Below are positions 41,201-50,899 of a stretch of 64,000 nucleotides of DNA, one piece after another. Below the pieces are notes generated by a model that was not told where the DNA came from, did not search any database, and was given only the letters and a program-made list of their open reading frames with translations. Numbering within the stretch: position 1 is the stretch's first letter; every line of letters begins with the position of its first letter. This DNA is from Chaunax sp. Z400 (Eukaryota > Chordata > Actinopteri > Lophiiformes > Chaunacidae). The stretch spans positions 20,906,650 to 20,970,649 of the forward strand of contig CM075197.1 of the NCBI GenBank assembly GCA_037577475.1. Direction: 5' to 3'. A program made the position numbers and the translations under genes.

Positions 41201-44200
41201 GGTGGACAACCTACCATTTAGTGGGAGGAGAGAGGAAAGGGTGGAGAGACGAGAACAGTGATGGGACCGGTGATAACATGACACACAGACAGGTTCAAAG
41301 GGAAGTCAGCAGCGGGCCAAGTCATAATAAAGTTCTTGACTTCCTTATTCTTGCTTCTTTCTAGGGCATTTAACGGCAACACAACACTACAGCATGAATG
41401 ATGCTAATAACAAAATGATTATCTTTGAAATGTATTGTTATTTACTGGTCAGTTCAGTTTGTGACACATTTTTGCCAACATCGTTTTGAAGCAAAACATT
41501 ATTTTCTGAAGGAAAAAGTCAATTCTCAACATCAAATATTGACTTAAGTTACGGGTTTTCTTTGAAGAGAGGCTTTGCAGCACCCGATTTAGAAGGACAA
41601 AGAAAAAGCCAAATCCCGGACACACTTATTACCTCTGCCTTTCTCTCGACATGAGAAAACCCACAATGGCTCACCTGCACTCTGGTTCATCTTTGCTGCT
41701 TCGTTTTAAGTTATATTTCTTGGAAAGGTTCCTGTGGACCGAAAATTTCACATTAAACAAATGAACATCAAAGAGAGAAAAAAATGGATGACGGTTAAAG
41801 AAAGCTCACTAAATTAAACTCCTCTTATGCAACAGGATTAAAAACATCGGTCCACTATGAGCTTATTAAAATAGCTGTTCTTCCTCCTTTCACTTTCCCT
41901 CTAACCACATCCTGTCTATCATGTGCCAGTCTGCTCCCACTTCCTCTCCTCTCCAGCTAAGCTCAGCATTACACCAGATGTGTGCCTGCAGACAGGGACA
42001 CAACTGGGAGGGAGCAACATGGGTGAGGAGAGAAAGAGGGAAAGAGCGAGCACACTGTGGCTGCATGGAGAATGAGGCCAGTGTTTCAGAGACAAGTCAG
42101 ATTCTGTCCCAGAGTAATCATGAGACCGCACAAACATTTCATAAACAGCCTTCTGACATGCCCCCATGCAAACACACACTGACACAAGCTGCTTTGAGCA
42201 TTTGAGGCAGCCAGCACAGGACAACAATGACAAATAGTGAGGCCCACCTCAGTTGTTTGGCATAGTTCTGCTCAATCTCTGTCCTCTCCTTCACAAACTT
42301 CACATACTTCTCCACCAGCTCCAGACCAGACTGTGTATGCTTCTCAATGATGTCGTATTGGTCCTGGGGAGAGGAGCATGAGGCAAATAAGAAAAGGATA
42401 TTAAGGCAACTCTCTAAAGGGAATGAAACGTGTTAACTTCCTGGTAATGAGTGGGGTGCTCCTCTGGTTTGAGGTCATCTAAATGAATCGTGTATGGAGG
42501 GTAATAATCTAAGGGAATAGAACAGTGACAGCGAATTTTGTCATTGAAAATAAAATATGTCATTGACAAAAAGACCTTGCCTGAAAAATTGAACAATGGC
42601 ATTGAAATGGTTGTACTTGAAAAAGTTGTATAGTCAAGAAAAAAAATTATATGACTCCATAAATAGCTTATTTTTTGATATTTTTTTGTATTTTGATGCG
42701 TTTTTAATGCCATTTTAATGCTGATTTTTGTTTTTAATGCTGTGCATCCTTTTGCTGTGAGGAGGAGGAGTCTGAGGGGAGGAGCAAGGAAAGTCTGATT
42801 TGCATATTTGCATACTAATGAGGCATCTCAATTAAGACCCTCCCCCCTCTCTCTGTAACTGTCAGAGACCTCTAGGTGGACTTGTGGGTGGACTTCACCG
42901 AATGAATCTCGGTGTTCTCCAACAGTAGCAACTATTGTTACAGAATCTGGCATTGTGCTCCTCTGGAGTCGAGCTCTGCTGGAGGGATTAAAGTGGAACT
43001 CATGCCGGTGGTGCTTGGCAAGGAGCTCTTGCAGGCTGGAGTGCATCCCCTTGAAGATTGTAGCCAATTCCCTTTCAGCCACACAGAAATCGGTGCCCTC
43101 ATCTGATCGAAGCTCAGCATGGGTGCCGTAGTGAGCAATAAATCTCCGGAGAGCTGAATATTATGTTCAGGCTGCACAGACTTATCACAAACATCAATTT
43201 CATGGCTGGAGGGATGCATCCTAAACCACGGCCAGCACAGGGTATCCGTCTCATAGCGTTGCAATGTATTCTTCATTGGGAACTGGTTGATAAATGTTTA
43301 GTCAGAACACATTAGACATGAGTCAGGATTGGTCATCTAGTGACTGATTCATCCTTTAACACAGCACAGCAATAATTTTGTCATGTATCAAAGCTACTTG
43401 TTACACAAATCCTGTTGTACTGTGTGGCGTCATCTTGAGTCCTTATTGATCTAGCTTAGCTCTCTGACCTTTTGACACAGCACAACTAACTTTGATGACT
43501 TTTCTTTCCAGTTATTTGAACAGTAAGGAGGTGTTAGGTTTCTCATCCTCTTCCGCTCCTTATTTGGGAGAGCATTTTATGACACCTTCAAGCTCAGACA
43601 GGTCTGGTAAGCGTGAGACACGATATCTACGCCAGTCTTCTCTCACTCTGCACTCAAAGCAATTCCCAGAAGCCTTCGTTGCTGCAGTTGTTAGTACTGA
43701 AGGGGGGGGCATGTTGAAAGGGGATTCTGACAAGTTGGGCCATGTTCTTTTGTACTCTACCTGCCCTTAAAACACGTAAAACAAAAGAGCCACCAACACA
43801 ATTACATCAAACCAACAGGCAGTGTTAGCAGCTGAACTTCACTAATTATGGATCAGAAGCTAATATAGCAAATGCAGCCAACTAAGGCTACATTAACACG
43901 ACAGCGTTAAAAAAAGAAAAAAATGGAAATGTTTTTCTTCTGCATTTCAAAAATGTTTTTGAGTTCATGCAGCAATGTAGTGGAAACGACCATCGAGCAA
44001 AGGGATCTGTCAATGCATGTCAGGCTGGTAGTTTTCTAATTTCCTACAGTAGAGATTTTCTTCTTGGCTGTGGAAAATTACTGTCACTAACTTGACTTGT
44101 AAAGAGAAAAAATCCTAGAGGCGCACTGAAATATAATAACCAACTGTCAGGATTTTAGGGTACTACTTAATTTGAATGTTCCTCTATCATCGTGTAAAAA

Positions 44201-47200
44201 GTGACAATAATGAATAATTTCCACACAAGCAGTTATTAGCCCCTTTTACACAGCCTATATGAGGCGGGACCGCGGCGCCTCGTTGGTGCCTCGCTGTTGT
44301 TTAAAAGCGTTTTTTTTTTTTTTTATGTCGTCGTCCATCTCTGAGTTGGCAGCATCGAATCGACGTCTATGTAAATGGGTGAGTTGGCGGGGATGGGACA
44401 TGTTAAAGATAAAGGCCCACATCCGGAAGATTTAAAAACTAAAACTAAAGACTAAAAGATTTTTAAAACTAAAAACTAAAACTCAAAGAAAATCAACCAA
44501 AAATGTCTCCAAACCAGGAAGACAACAAGAAGTCCGGGAGCTCCTTACCTTCTGAACAGAGGACGAGATTAACCGCCATGAAACAGGGAGGGTAAATGAC
44601 TGCTTTTCTCATATTATTTCGTGTTTAACAAAGTGCTGCTCAACGCACACGTAAAGCGTCACACTAGATGTAGACGCTGCTCACGCCTGTCTTGCTTGGG
44701 GAACGCCACTGTTGTTTTGTTCGGTGTAAACAAACGAAGGCGGCGTAGAGAAGAAGGGCCTTTAATTGCAGAGCTGTTGCACGAGCTCCGTGTAAAAAGA
44801 GCCGTTGTCTCTGCGCGCAGTACAATCTCACCACCATTTACAGAACAGGAAACTAAGACAGTAGTTTTACATGCCAATGCACAGTGAAAAGCATAAGTGG
44901 AGAGTCGAGGTACGCCATATGAAGTACAGCGTGTAGCTTCTTCACTCCCAGCAACGACGGACATTTACTCAAGTACTGCACTTCAGTGCAAATTTTTCTT
45001 TCCATTGAACACCATGTATCTCTTTACCTTGTCATTTTGAATGTGTGTGATAACCTGAAGGCTTCCTTTGCGAGTTGAGGAAAAATTCCTACTACATAAA
45101 CTAAATAAAGTACTTAAAACGTGTCTGGATTAGCTGGATTACGTAGTGACACAAAGCTGAAAACAGGCTGTTTTTCTAAGCTAATGAAAAGTTGACATAT
45201 TAGAGGTGTGTGGTTCTTACAAGGCAGTGTTGCAACAAAATACAAGATCTAATAGAACACGATGCATTGATGTAGCTTAGAATACAAGTGCTTTTACTTA
45301 AGTAAGGTTTTAAATGCAGGACTTTCACTTCAGGTGGAGTATTTTCAAGGCGTGGTCTCATTACTTTTAATGAAGTAAAGGATATGAATACTTTTTCCAA
45401 CACTGATCACTCTCAGTTTACTCGATTTACCGCTCAGCTTGCATGAGGGTAACCGGTAAAGCTGGAACATCAGACTTTTTCTTTTATTTCCTTAGATCTT
45501 AATTACATACAGTATTTGTCAATTGCACGACTAAGAGGACTTTATGCAACATATTATGGAAAGGCTATGATAGCAAAAATGGAAAGTTTTATACCACAGG
45601 CATCTCTTGACACGTGCATTTTACATAGATTACCCTGTTATTTGCATTTTCGGTTTTTAGACTCCTGATAAGTCTGTGGCAGTGTGTGCAAAAAAAAAGG
45701 TCAACTACTGTGGAGATTAGAAATCAACAGGCGAGTTGTTGGGTGTAATATTTGTGGAGGCTGGACTTTAGGGCCCCCTCCCCCCACCCAAAAAAAAAAA
45801 TAATTTCTGCCACTCAAAACGACCCCACTCCAACTAAATGACAATATTGAGTCCCTCCGCAATATTCACACTTCCAGTTGCACAACACAATCCTAATAAT
45901 GTGGACAAAACAAAGTCACCCTTCAATGGTTAGACCTTCTCACTGTATGCATCCTTACAATATTCCTATTTAAGCTAACAGGAATACTGCAAGGCTGCTG
46001 TGTCCCATGGGGCCACACTCATTGCTGATTCTACAGTTCTCACACCAAGGACGAAAGAACACATTGTTTCCCTTTCGCTTTTAAAATAGCATTTAAGAAA
46101 AAACATTTCACAGAATTACGAATAATGGAAGAAGCCGGGTAAATGGAGCATGGAGCATAAATGGGCACCTATTTGCCACATAATAGAATATTCTGTTTTG
46201 TGTGTGATTTTATATCAAACTATGAAACTATTAGTCTACATTAATTTCATGAGGATGTTGTTTAGATACATATTATTAGTGTATATGTCACTTATCAAAC
46301 ATCACCTGTAGAGTAATCTTATGAGGGAACCCTAAGTCCAACGAAAGAACCAGCAGCTATTTGTTTAAAATGAGAAGAGCAAGTGAACGGAGCCAAGGGC
46401 AGCATTGCCGGAGTCTAAAATTAGCTTTGGATCAACTCTCAACTATGTGCTCTTTCACAAATGGCAGGAAAATAAGCATTTGATAATCTCTGTAAATTAA
46501 CTGTGATGGATTGATTCTAAGCAGGAGTTCACCAAAAGAAAAGAAAAAGACAAACTCATTCAAACCCTTTCAAAACCAAAATACCTGAAGGACATAATTA
46601 TTGTCTCTTCAAACACCATAATTGTCAAACTACTGCGATTTCTAACCATTCAAATGCCACAGTCAAAATTCTCTTTATGGGTCCCCCATAGATTGGATGT
46701 GTACTGAATTAATTTTCATGAATTATACACGGTTTGTGTCAGAAATTGCTCCTGATAACTTTCAAATGGTCATCCTTCAGACTGAACGGCAAACATCATG
46801 TTTCTGGTAAAACTATGGCTCCATCTGGGTTATTTGATTACTTCTTTTCTTCCCTGATTTTCCTTATAGTTTAGACATTTTTGAGCCACTTTTACATGTT
46901 GGAACACATTCCTTGGGAGCATGTCGTAGTATCTTTGCCAGGGTTAAGCAAAATATTGTGGTTCTGCAGTAGCAATTAAAGAATTACCAAACAAGGAAAG
47001 ACTGAGACTGGAAGGTTCATAAAAGACTGGCAGGGCACGATGAGCTTCAAATTTAGGCCTAAAAGGTCTAACGTGTCCTTTACCCTTCATGTTCTAATTC
47101 TTCCAGTAATACTAGAGGGAAAACTGCTGTCATATAAATGCCACATAACTTCTAATGTAGTCACCCCGAAAGTCACCGACCTGCAAGGCTCGGTTAGATG

Positions 47201-49218
47201 TTTCAGCCTTGAGTCACCCTGTCCTCTATAAAATTAAGGGCCTGGCTGCACTGTAGTTCTCAGGATCGGCCTGGTAGCACTCAACTAGCACAGCTAATGC
47301 CTTGACACCAGTCTTACACTCTGTGCCTTAAAATAGGCATCGGATTAACGACCGTCAGGGAACAGATGCCATAGAGCTAGACGTGGCCCGAGGGATGACT
47401 CTCCAGCCAAACATTAACAGAACCAATTATGCCTGCAGGGCTTTGTATTGTCACACGGGTGAGGTTACAGCCAATTGTTGTTGTTTTTTGTAATGCATTG
47501 ATATGAAGTTGACACTGACAACCCGGAAAACAACTCTGAGCAATGAGCAGGAAAGACTCCTACACAGAGACAGAGCATCTGATTAAAACTGGGTATGGAT
47601 GTTTCTCTGATTCAAACAAAGTAGGGCAAAACTAATTAGGATCTTGCACCAGCACATAGAAATGGAAAGGGACAGGGGAGGGGGGGCCTAGGGGGAGACT
47701 CTGGAATGAGATCACAACCTTCCTATCCTCATCTTTGCTGTGCTCCATTTCACATATTCAGGTTCCTCCAAAATGTGCATGTGTGTGACTGTTTGCAAAT
47801 ATGAGGCTATATCACTATGGAGCAGTGCGCTGACACAAACAGTGGCAGTCACCAAGGTAGCATGTTACATGGTGGGAACATTTAGATATGGTTTGTTTAG
47901 ATTCTGGATAATGTCACTATTTTCAGCATAAGGCCTGGACTGTTGCACTTGGATTTGTTGTAACTTAAAAAACAGGCGTCATCTTTTACCAGCTGAAACT
48001 GAGTCCCATAAAAAAAAATGTCCTAAAGGGTCTTTTAATAGAAGCACTCAGTCCAACAACTAACTCTGGGGATTGGAAAATCAAGATCTCTTGAACTCGA
48101 TTCAGTGATGGAATCAGTGCACTGCTGGTTGAATAAATAATCATCACACTAAGGTGGACACATGAGGCACTTCATGAAGCTTGTTGTTGGAAATGACAGC
48201 GTCTGATTTTATTTCTAATGCAGGAGGGAGCAATAGGCTGTAAACAGTGAAAACATGGCATTGGGTTCAAACCCAAAACGCCTTTGTATATTAGCAAAAT
48301 AGATATTAATCTGATGCCATTTTCAGCCAGTCATTAATTACCTGTTTGCATTTGTTTGTTTGTTTTTACACATTTTTTTAAATTTCTCCAGGAATAATGC
48401 ATGCATGGATCCTGATGAAAAAAAATCCAGGAGGTTTATTAGTGGGTTGGTTCCTATGAGTTTGAGCAATGTGGTGCGGCTCCAGATAAAAATCTGGAGT
48501 CACAAGATTTAAATGTGTTTTCATAAGGGGTAGTCTGCCCTGTAAACTATGGTTACAGGGCTATTAATTTGATTTTGGATTGATTGACTTATAGGGGACT
48601 GTTGGGCCTTGTCTGAGGTATGGTTTCTACTGAGTGTCACTCTAGTTGTTATCTTAATTAGTATTTATTGTCATTAAGATTCAGTCATATACATAGAAAT
48701 AGCTTGAATTTAATTTAATGTCCGTTTTGGTACAGATATTGTTTATTTATTAGAGAGGCTCATTTTTGCCTTAATTTTAAAATATATTTAATCATATATA
48801 AATGGAATTCTAAAATAATTACATTATCTTTACAGCCTCGTGCTCTGTACATCCCACAACCTAACGTGACATCTATCCTGTAAGAAGAAGAAAAACAATG
48901 ATCCAAACAAAAGCCAAGCATCCAATCAGAGATCAAAGTTGAACTCTAACCTGTGCTTAATTTACCACAAGAGCAACACGTTTGTTTCAACTACTAAATA
49001 AAACTGTCCGTAAATGGAATCGTGTTTATGAATGCACCGTTTTAAAAATACGAGGCTGCAGCTACACAGCAAACGTTTCACCGCCTCCTCAGACATGTAT
49101 TCCTCGTTCAGCCAACTTTCTCTGCGAACACTGTTGAAGAATTATTAATAGACAATGACTATTACTACCAAAGCGAGCCAGATGATGAACTCACCCAAAG
49201 CTCGGTGCCCCAGTCCAT
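32243..49218 (-). CDS. trip10: Cdc42-interacting protein 4 (F-BAR/HR1/SH3), 15 exons
   Basis: CIP4 binds curved membrane through its F-BAR domain, Cdc42-GTP through HR1, and N-WASP or dynamin through SH3, linking endocytosis to actin. Coding exons, read on the minus strand: 49218-49195, 42363-42248, 41731-41675, 41210-41063, 40505-40443, 39988-39884, 39763-39635, 39201-39055, 38921-38733, 36367-36203, 34855-34746, 34523-34391, 34005-33920, 33828-33695 and 32394-32243. All joins keep frame, giving 585 residues (human long form about 601). The start MDWGTELW is the family hallmark. F-BAR covers about 1-290 (DINATKADVEK, RAHVAEECKNDYAAQLQKF), a proline-rich exon 327-381, HR1 about 385-465 (DFAHLPPEQRRKRLQQKLEE, KMKDVYEKNPQMGDPASL), an acidic linker (YAEFDDDFEDEE), and SH3 about 525-583 (EEDKGDGWTRVRR, GYIPTSY). 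The HR1 text and acidic linker fit TRIP10 better than FNBP1 or FNBP1L. Intron 1 is 6.8 kb. Confidence 0.93.
32462..33338 (-). mobile_element. Decayed Tc1-like transposon in trip10 intron 14
   Basis: The left end (32462-32490, tggaagcaaaattattcaac, cccccattgt) and the right end (33310-33338, caatggatattgaatgattt) form imperfect terminal inverted repeats. Between them, antisense to the plus strand, is a corroded transposase region: gcttctggcagcattcatga, ggaatattggaccatttctc, gattttctatgggattcaag, cagcttcctcacagatggcg and ttcctgatacttgatggaat. I recall these as the transposase coding region of a widespread fish and frog Tc1 family. The frame is interrupted by stops and the copy is far shorter than a full 1.2-1.6 kb element, so it is internally deleted and dead. 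Confidence 0.85.
35127..35569. mobile_element. MITE with terminal inverted repeats in trip10 intron 10
   Basis: The left end ttaaaagggacagttgaggg and the right end ccaaactatccctttaa are inverted copies of each other, about 20-24 bases with a few mismatches, some 443 bp apart. Internal text such as gcatttcagccacctaaaaa and ccagtttggagaagctgagt (minus sense) matches a non-autonomous DNA element I recall from many fish genomes, which starts 'ttaaagggatagttcgg'. It has no coding capacity. It lies between trip10 exons 10 and 11. Confidence 0.75.
36203..36367 (-). other. trip10: trip10 proline-rich exon 10 (probable cassette)
   Basis: A 165-nt exon, phase 0 at both ends, between ccccag and gtgagt. 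It encodes 55 residues that start LSPSTLPPFPTPPAPSP, then NGPPSPKFGRDPLS, and end ISSFRTLRRS. Human CIP4 has the same segment (NGPPSPRSGRDPLA and ASFRSLRGS) in its long isoform only. Because skipping keeps frame, the exon can be an alternatively spliced cassette here too; this is inferred from the human case. Confidence 0.75.
39864..39877. repeat. Poly-C run in trip10 intron 6
   Basis: About fourteen consecutive C residues on the plus strand (poly-G on the transcript), starting within 10 nt of the donor of exon 6. Simple-sequence run likely to vary in length. Confidence 0.85.
40535..40562. repeat. (GA)n microsatellite in trip10 intron 4
   Basis: A GA-rich tract (gagagagagagagagcgagagagagaga) immediately upstream of exon 5 in the transcribed sense, where it reads as a CT-rich stretch near the acceptor. 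Confidence 0.8.
40921..40985. repeat. Fragment of a dispersed MITE-like repeat
   Basis: The string gagctgcaaccaattagccg, then attaatcaattagttgtttc, matches the end of a repeat family also represented at 62972-63269 (gggctataactaataattat ... tcaattaatcaattagtagt). Only one terminus is recognisable here. Confidence 0.5.
42798..42813. promoter_or_regulatory. Tandem octamer (POU) motif pair
   Basis: atttgcatatttgcat gives two directly repeated octamers (ATGCAAAT on the minus strand) spaced without a gap, followed by actaatgagg. Octamers bind POU/Oct factors. The site lies in trip10 intron 1, about 430 bp upstream of exon 2, next to a retrotransposon remnant. A regulatory role is only inferred. 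Confidence 0.3.
42831..43155 (-). pseudogene. Broken BEL/Pao-like retrotransposon integrase fragment
   Basis: On the minus strand the frame reads ALRRFIAHYGTHAEL, then RSDEGTDFCVAERELATIF and KHHRHEFHFNPSSRA. The order 'ALRRF..., RSD.GT.F...EL, ...FNP.S' is the hallmark of BEL/Pao-type integrase cores (catalytic Asp in RSD). The region after FNPSS no longer matches, and a second overlapping minus-strand frame (42938-43276) has no family match, so the copy looks frameshifted and truncated. No LTRs were found nearby. It lies in trip10 intron 1 in the same orientation as the gene. Confidence 0.6.
44240..44960. other. CpG-containing patch of unknown nature in trip10 intron 1
   Basis: Starts near gccccttttacacagcctat, then gaggcgggaccgcggcgcct. 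It has more CpG than its surroundings and open frames of 88-101 codons on both strands that show no recognisable domain and are rich in Arg or Ser. The first motif recalls the end of a fish DNA transposon, but no matching inverted end was confirmed. Confidence 0.3.
45271..45405. repeat. Dispersed repeat ('acttaagtaa' family), copy 1
   Basis: Contains gcttttacttaagtaaggtt, taaatgcaggactttcactt and a terminal aatactttttccaacactg. A longer copy of the same family is at about 56785-57196. I recall this family from many fish genomes; its class is not certain. A related 5' part (actcaagtactgcacttcag) lies near 44967, so the copy may be interrupted. Confidence 0.6.
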
Positions 49219-49339
49219 GTTCAGCTTGTTGGCCAACCTGTGTCTCTATCCCGAATACAAAGAACTTCTCCAAAGTTATTCTTACAGCTTGGAAGGCGGC
49301 CCCAATGAGGAGAATTCCGAGATGATTAATCAGTCGTAA
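49046..49339 (+). other. Antisense open frame across trip10 exon 1
   Basis: A plus-strand frame stays open from 49046 to TAA at 49337-49339 and crosses the trip10 start region. From 49151 it would encode 62 residues that begin DNDYYYQSEPDDELTQSS and end GGPNEENSEMINQS. AATAAA follows at 49366-49371. It has only two late Met codons and no convincing upstream exon, so it may be chance. It is recorded because the composition is protein-like and a poly(A) hexamer follows closely. Confidence 0.15.
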
Positions 49340-49560
49340 CTATTCCGGTCTTGGTTCCTTCAACAAATAAAGTAAAGTAGCATCATAATAAGTAAATTAA
49401 CTAGGGCTGGCTGTCGCTAGCCTAGTTTACCCAAATATTTTTCATAGGGAAGGAAAGAGGGATAAACTAGCATTCACGGCCGCGTCACTCCCAAATCCTA
49501 AACCTTAAAGGGGCCGTGCACTGAACCGCAAACGACAGAGTACCGGTTCAAACCATCTTT
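49219..49560 (-). promoter_or_regulatory. trip10: trip10 5' UTR and promoter region
   Basis: Sequence immediately upstream of the trip10 ATG on the minus strand. No clear TATA box was identified. A few CpGs and a gtgacgcggccgtg segment (minus sense) near 49479-49490 lie about 260 bp from the start codon. Position of the transcription start is unknown. Confidence 0.3.
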
Positions 49561-50047
49561 GCGTTTAACCTGTGTTACTCTTCCACTTGGTTTTAACGTG
49601 TCCTTGAGCAAGGCACTGAGCTCCAGGGGTTTGTGCTGCCCTGCTAAAAAATAAGTTGGTCATAATTATCACACATCTTTAATACACCGAGTGATATTGA
49701 CAGATTGTTCACATATTCATTTTCAGATCATTAAAGAGCTGGAGACAAAGTCCGTTACTTTATTAATAATGACTTTTCACTGACTTATTAAATCCTGGAC
49801 TCTTCGTTTTGATTAGAATATTTCTCTAAAACTTTATTCTGACCCCTTGTAAATGTTAGATGCTTTTAATTGTCTTGTTTGGTTTGAATGTGTCATTGAG
49901 TCCTACTCATCTTTTTAAATTAATTTTAAAATATAAAGCTCTTGGTTAAAACAAGTTAATTTCATTCAATTAAAAGTAATTAGAGGGGGGGGGATGTGCA
50001 GACACAGTCCTCCACTTCGTTCTGGAGGCTAGGATTTGTTTTTCAGG

Positions 50048-50230
50048 CTTGGCACCAAGGTGGTTTGGAGTTGGCAGTATTACCCTACAGCAAGAAGGTT
50101 CTGGGTTTGAATCCTGACCTGGGGCCTTTCTGTGTATGGTTTGCATTTTCTCCCTATCTGCATATAGGTTCCCTCAGGGTGCTTCCTCCCACATTCCACA
50201 AACATGCAAACTGGTGACTCTAAATTGAGC
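50048..50230 (+). mobile_element. SINE-like element, second copy (truncated)
   Basis: Plus-strand head ttggcaccaaggtggtttgg and gttctgggtttgaatcctga (a B-box-like GGTTTGAATCC), then tgtgtatggtttgcattttc, cttcctcccacattccac, aacatgcaaactggtgactc and taaattgagc. Same family as 17528-17854 but opposite in orientation and cut short after the middle section. It lies between the 3' end of the icam-like gene and trip10, and is followed by an (AAT)n tract. Confidence 0.7.
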
Positions 50231-50248
50231 TAGTATTATGAAAATTAC

Positions 50249-50249
<1 letters not shown>

Positions 50250-50281
<32 letters not shown>
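50250..50281. repeat. (AAT)n microsatellite
   Basis: About ten ATA/AAT trinucleotides, directly after the SINE-like copy, as is common at SINE 3' tails. Confidence 0.9.
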
Positions 50282-50282
<1 letters not shown>

Positions 50283-50665
50283 CACATTCAGCTTAAAAAT
50301 ATTAGAAAAGTCAACTTAAAAATAACACCTGGATTTAGATACAATTATTTTGTGCAACCATTTGCCAAAATAAAAAGTAAATCAACAAACTACTTGTTTC
50401 AGTGTCATAGTCATTCCTATGACAGTCACCCTGTCCTGTGTTTTTCCCACTTTGTCATGAGGCTCTATGCTTGATTATTGTTATACAACGTCTGGTTACA
50501 TTATATATGACAAACATTTGGGTTTTTAGCCACCAGCAACATTTTAAGGCATACATTTGATTATAATCAATAGGACACTGTGTAGGCAAAATTCTTAATT
50601 GGGCACTATGTTAAGCAATGGATGATTTCCAAAATGAAACACATTATCACAGGTCATTGTGCAAC

Positions 50666-50671
50666 TTTATT
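50666..50671 (-). terminator. Candidate poly(A) signal of the icam-like gene
   Basis: AATAAA on the minus strand, 229 nt after the stop. A closer hexamer is at 50872-50877. Either could be used. Confidence 0.4.
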
Positions 50672-50899
50672 AAGAATAAAAAAGGTAAAAGCCACACTTT
50701 GAAGCCTATAAGTACAAATACATAACATCTGTTTTATCAGTAGTACTGCTTAGCAAACAAGCACTCCTAATACAGCACACACCTCCCCCTCATAACACTT
50801 TTGTAAAAACATAAGATATACACATATGTCGTCCCTGGAGATGGTACCAGGTATTTTTTGTTTTATTCGTTAGGTTTTGTTTTCAGTCCCCAGGCTTAT

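Larger units (their letters stand above)
42364..49194 (-). other. trip10: trip10 intron 1
   Basis: A 6.8 kb intron between the eight-codon first exon and exon 2. It holds a tandem octamer pair at 42798-42813, a broken retrotransposon integrase at 42831-43155, an unusually CpG-containing patch at about 44240-44960, a 'ctaaaacta' low-complexity stretch at 44437-44490, and a dispersed repeat at about 45271-45405. No further trip10 coding exon is needed, because exons 1 and 2 join in phase (W8 then DQYDIIEKH). Confidence 0.8.

Noticed and set aside
44621..44887. 88-codon plus-strand frame, Arg-rich
   Set aside because: Overlaps an equally long minus-strand frame with no domain in either; recorded only as part of a compositionally odd patch.
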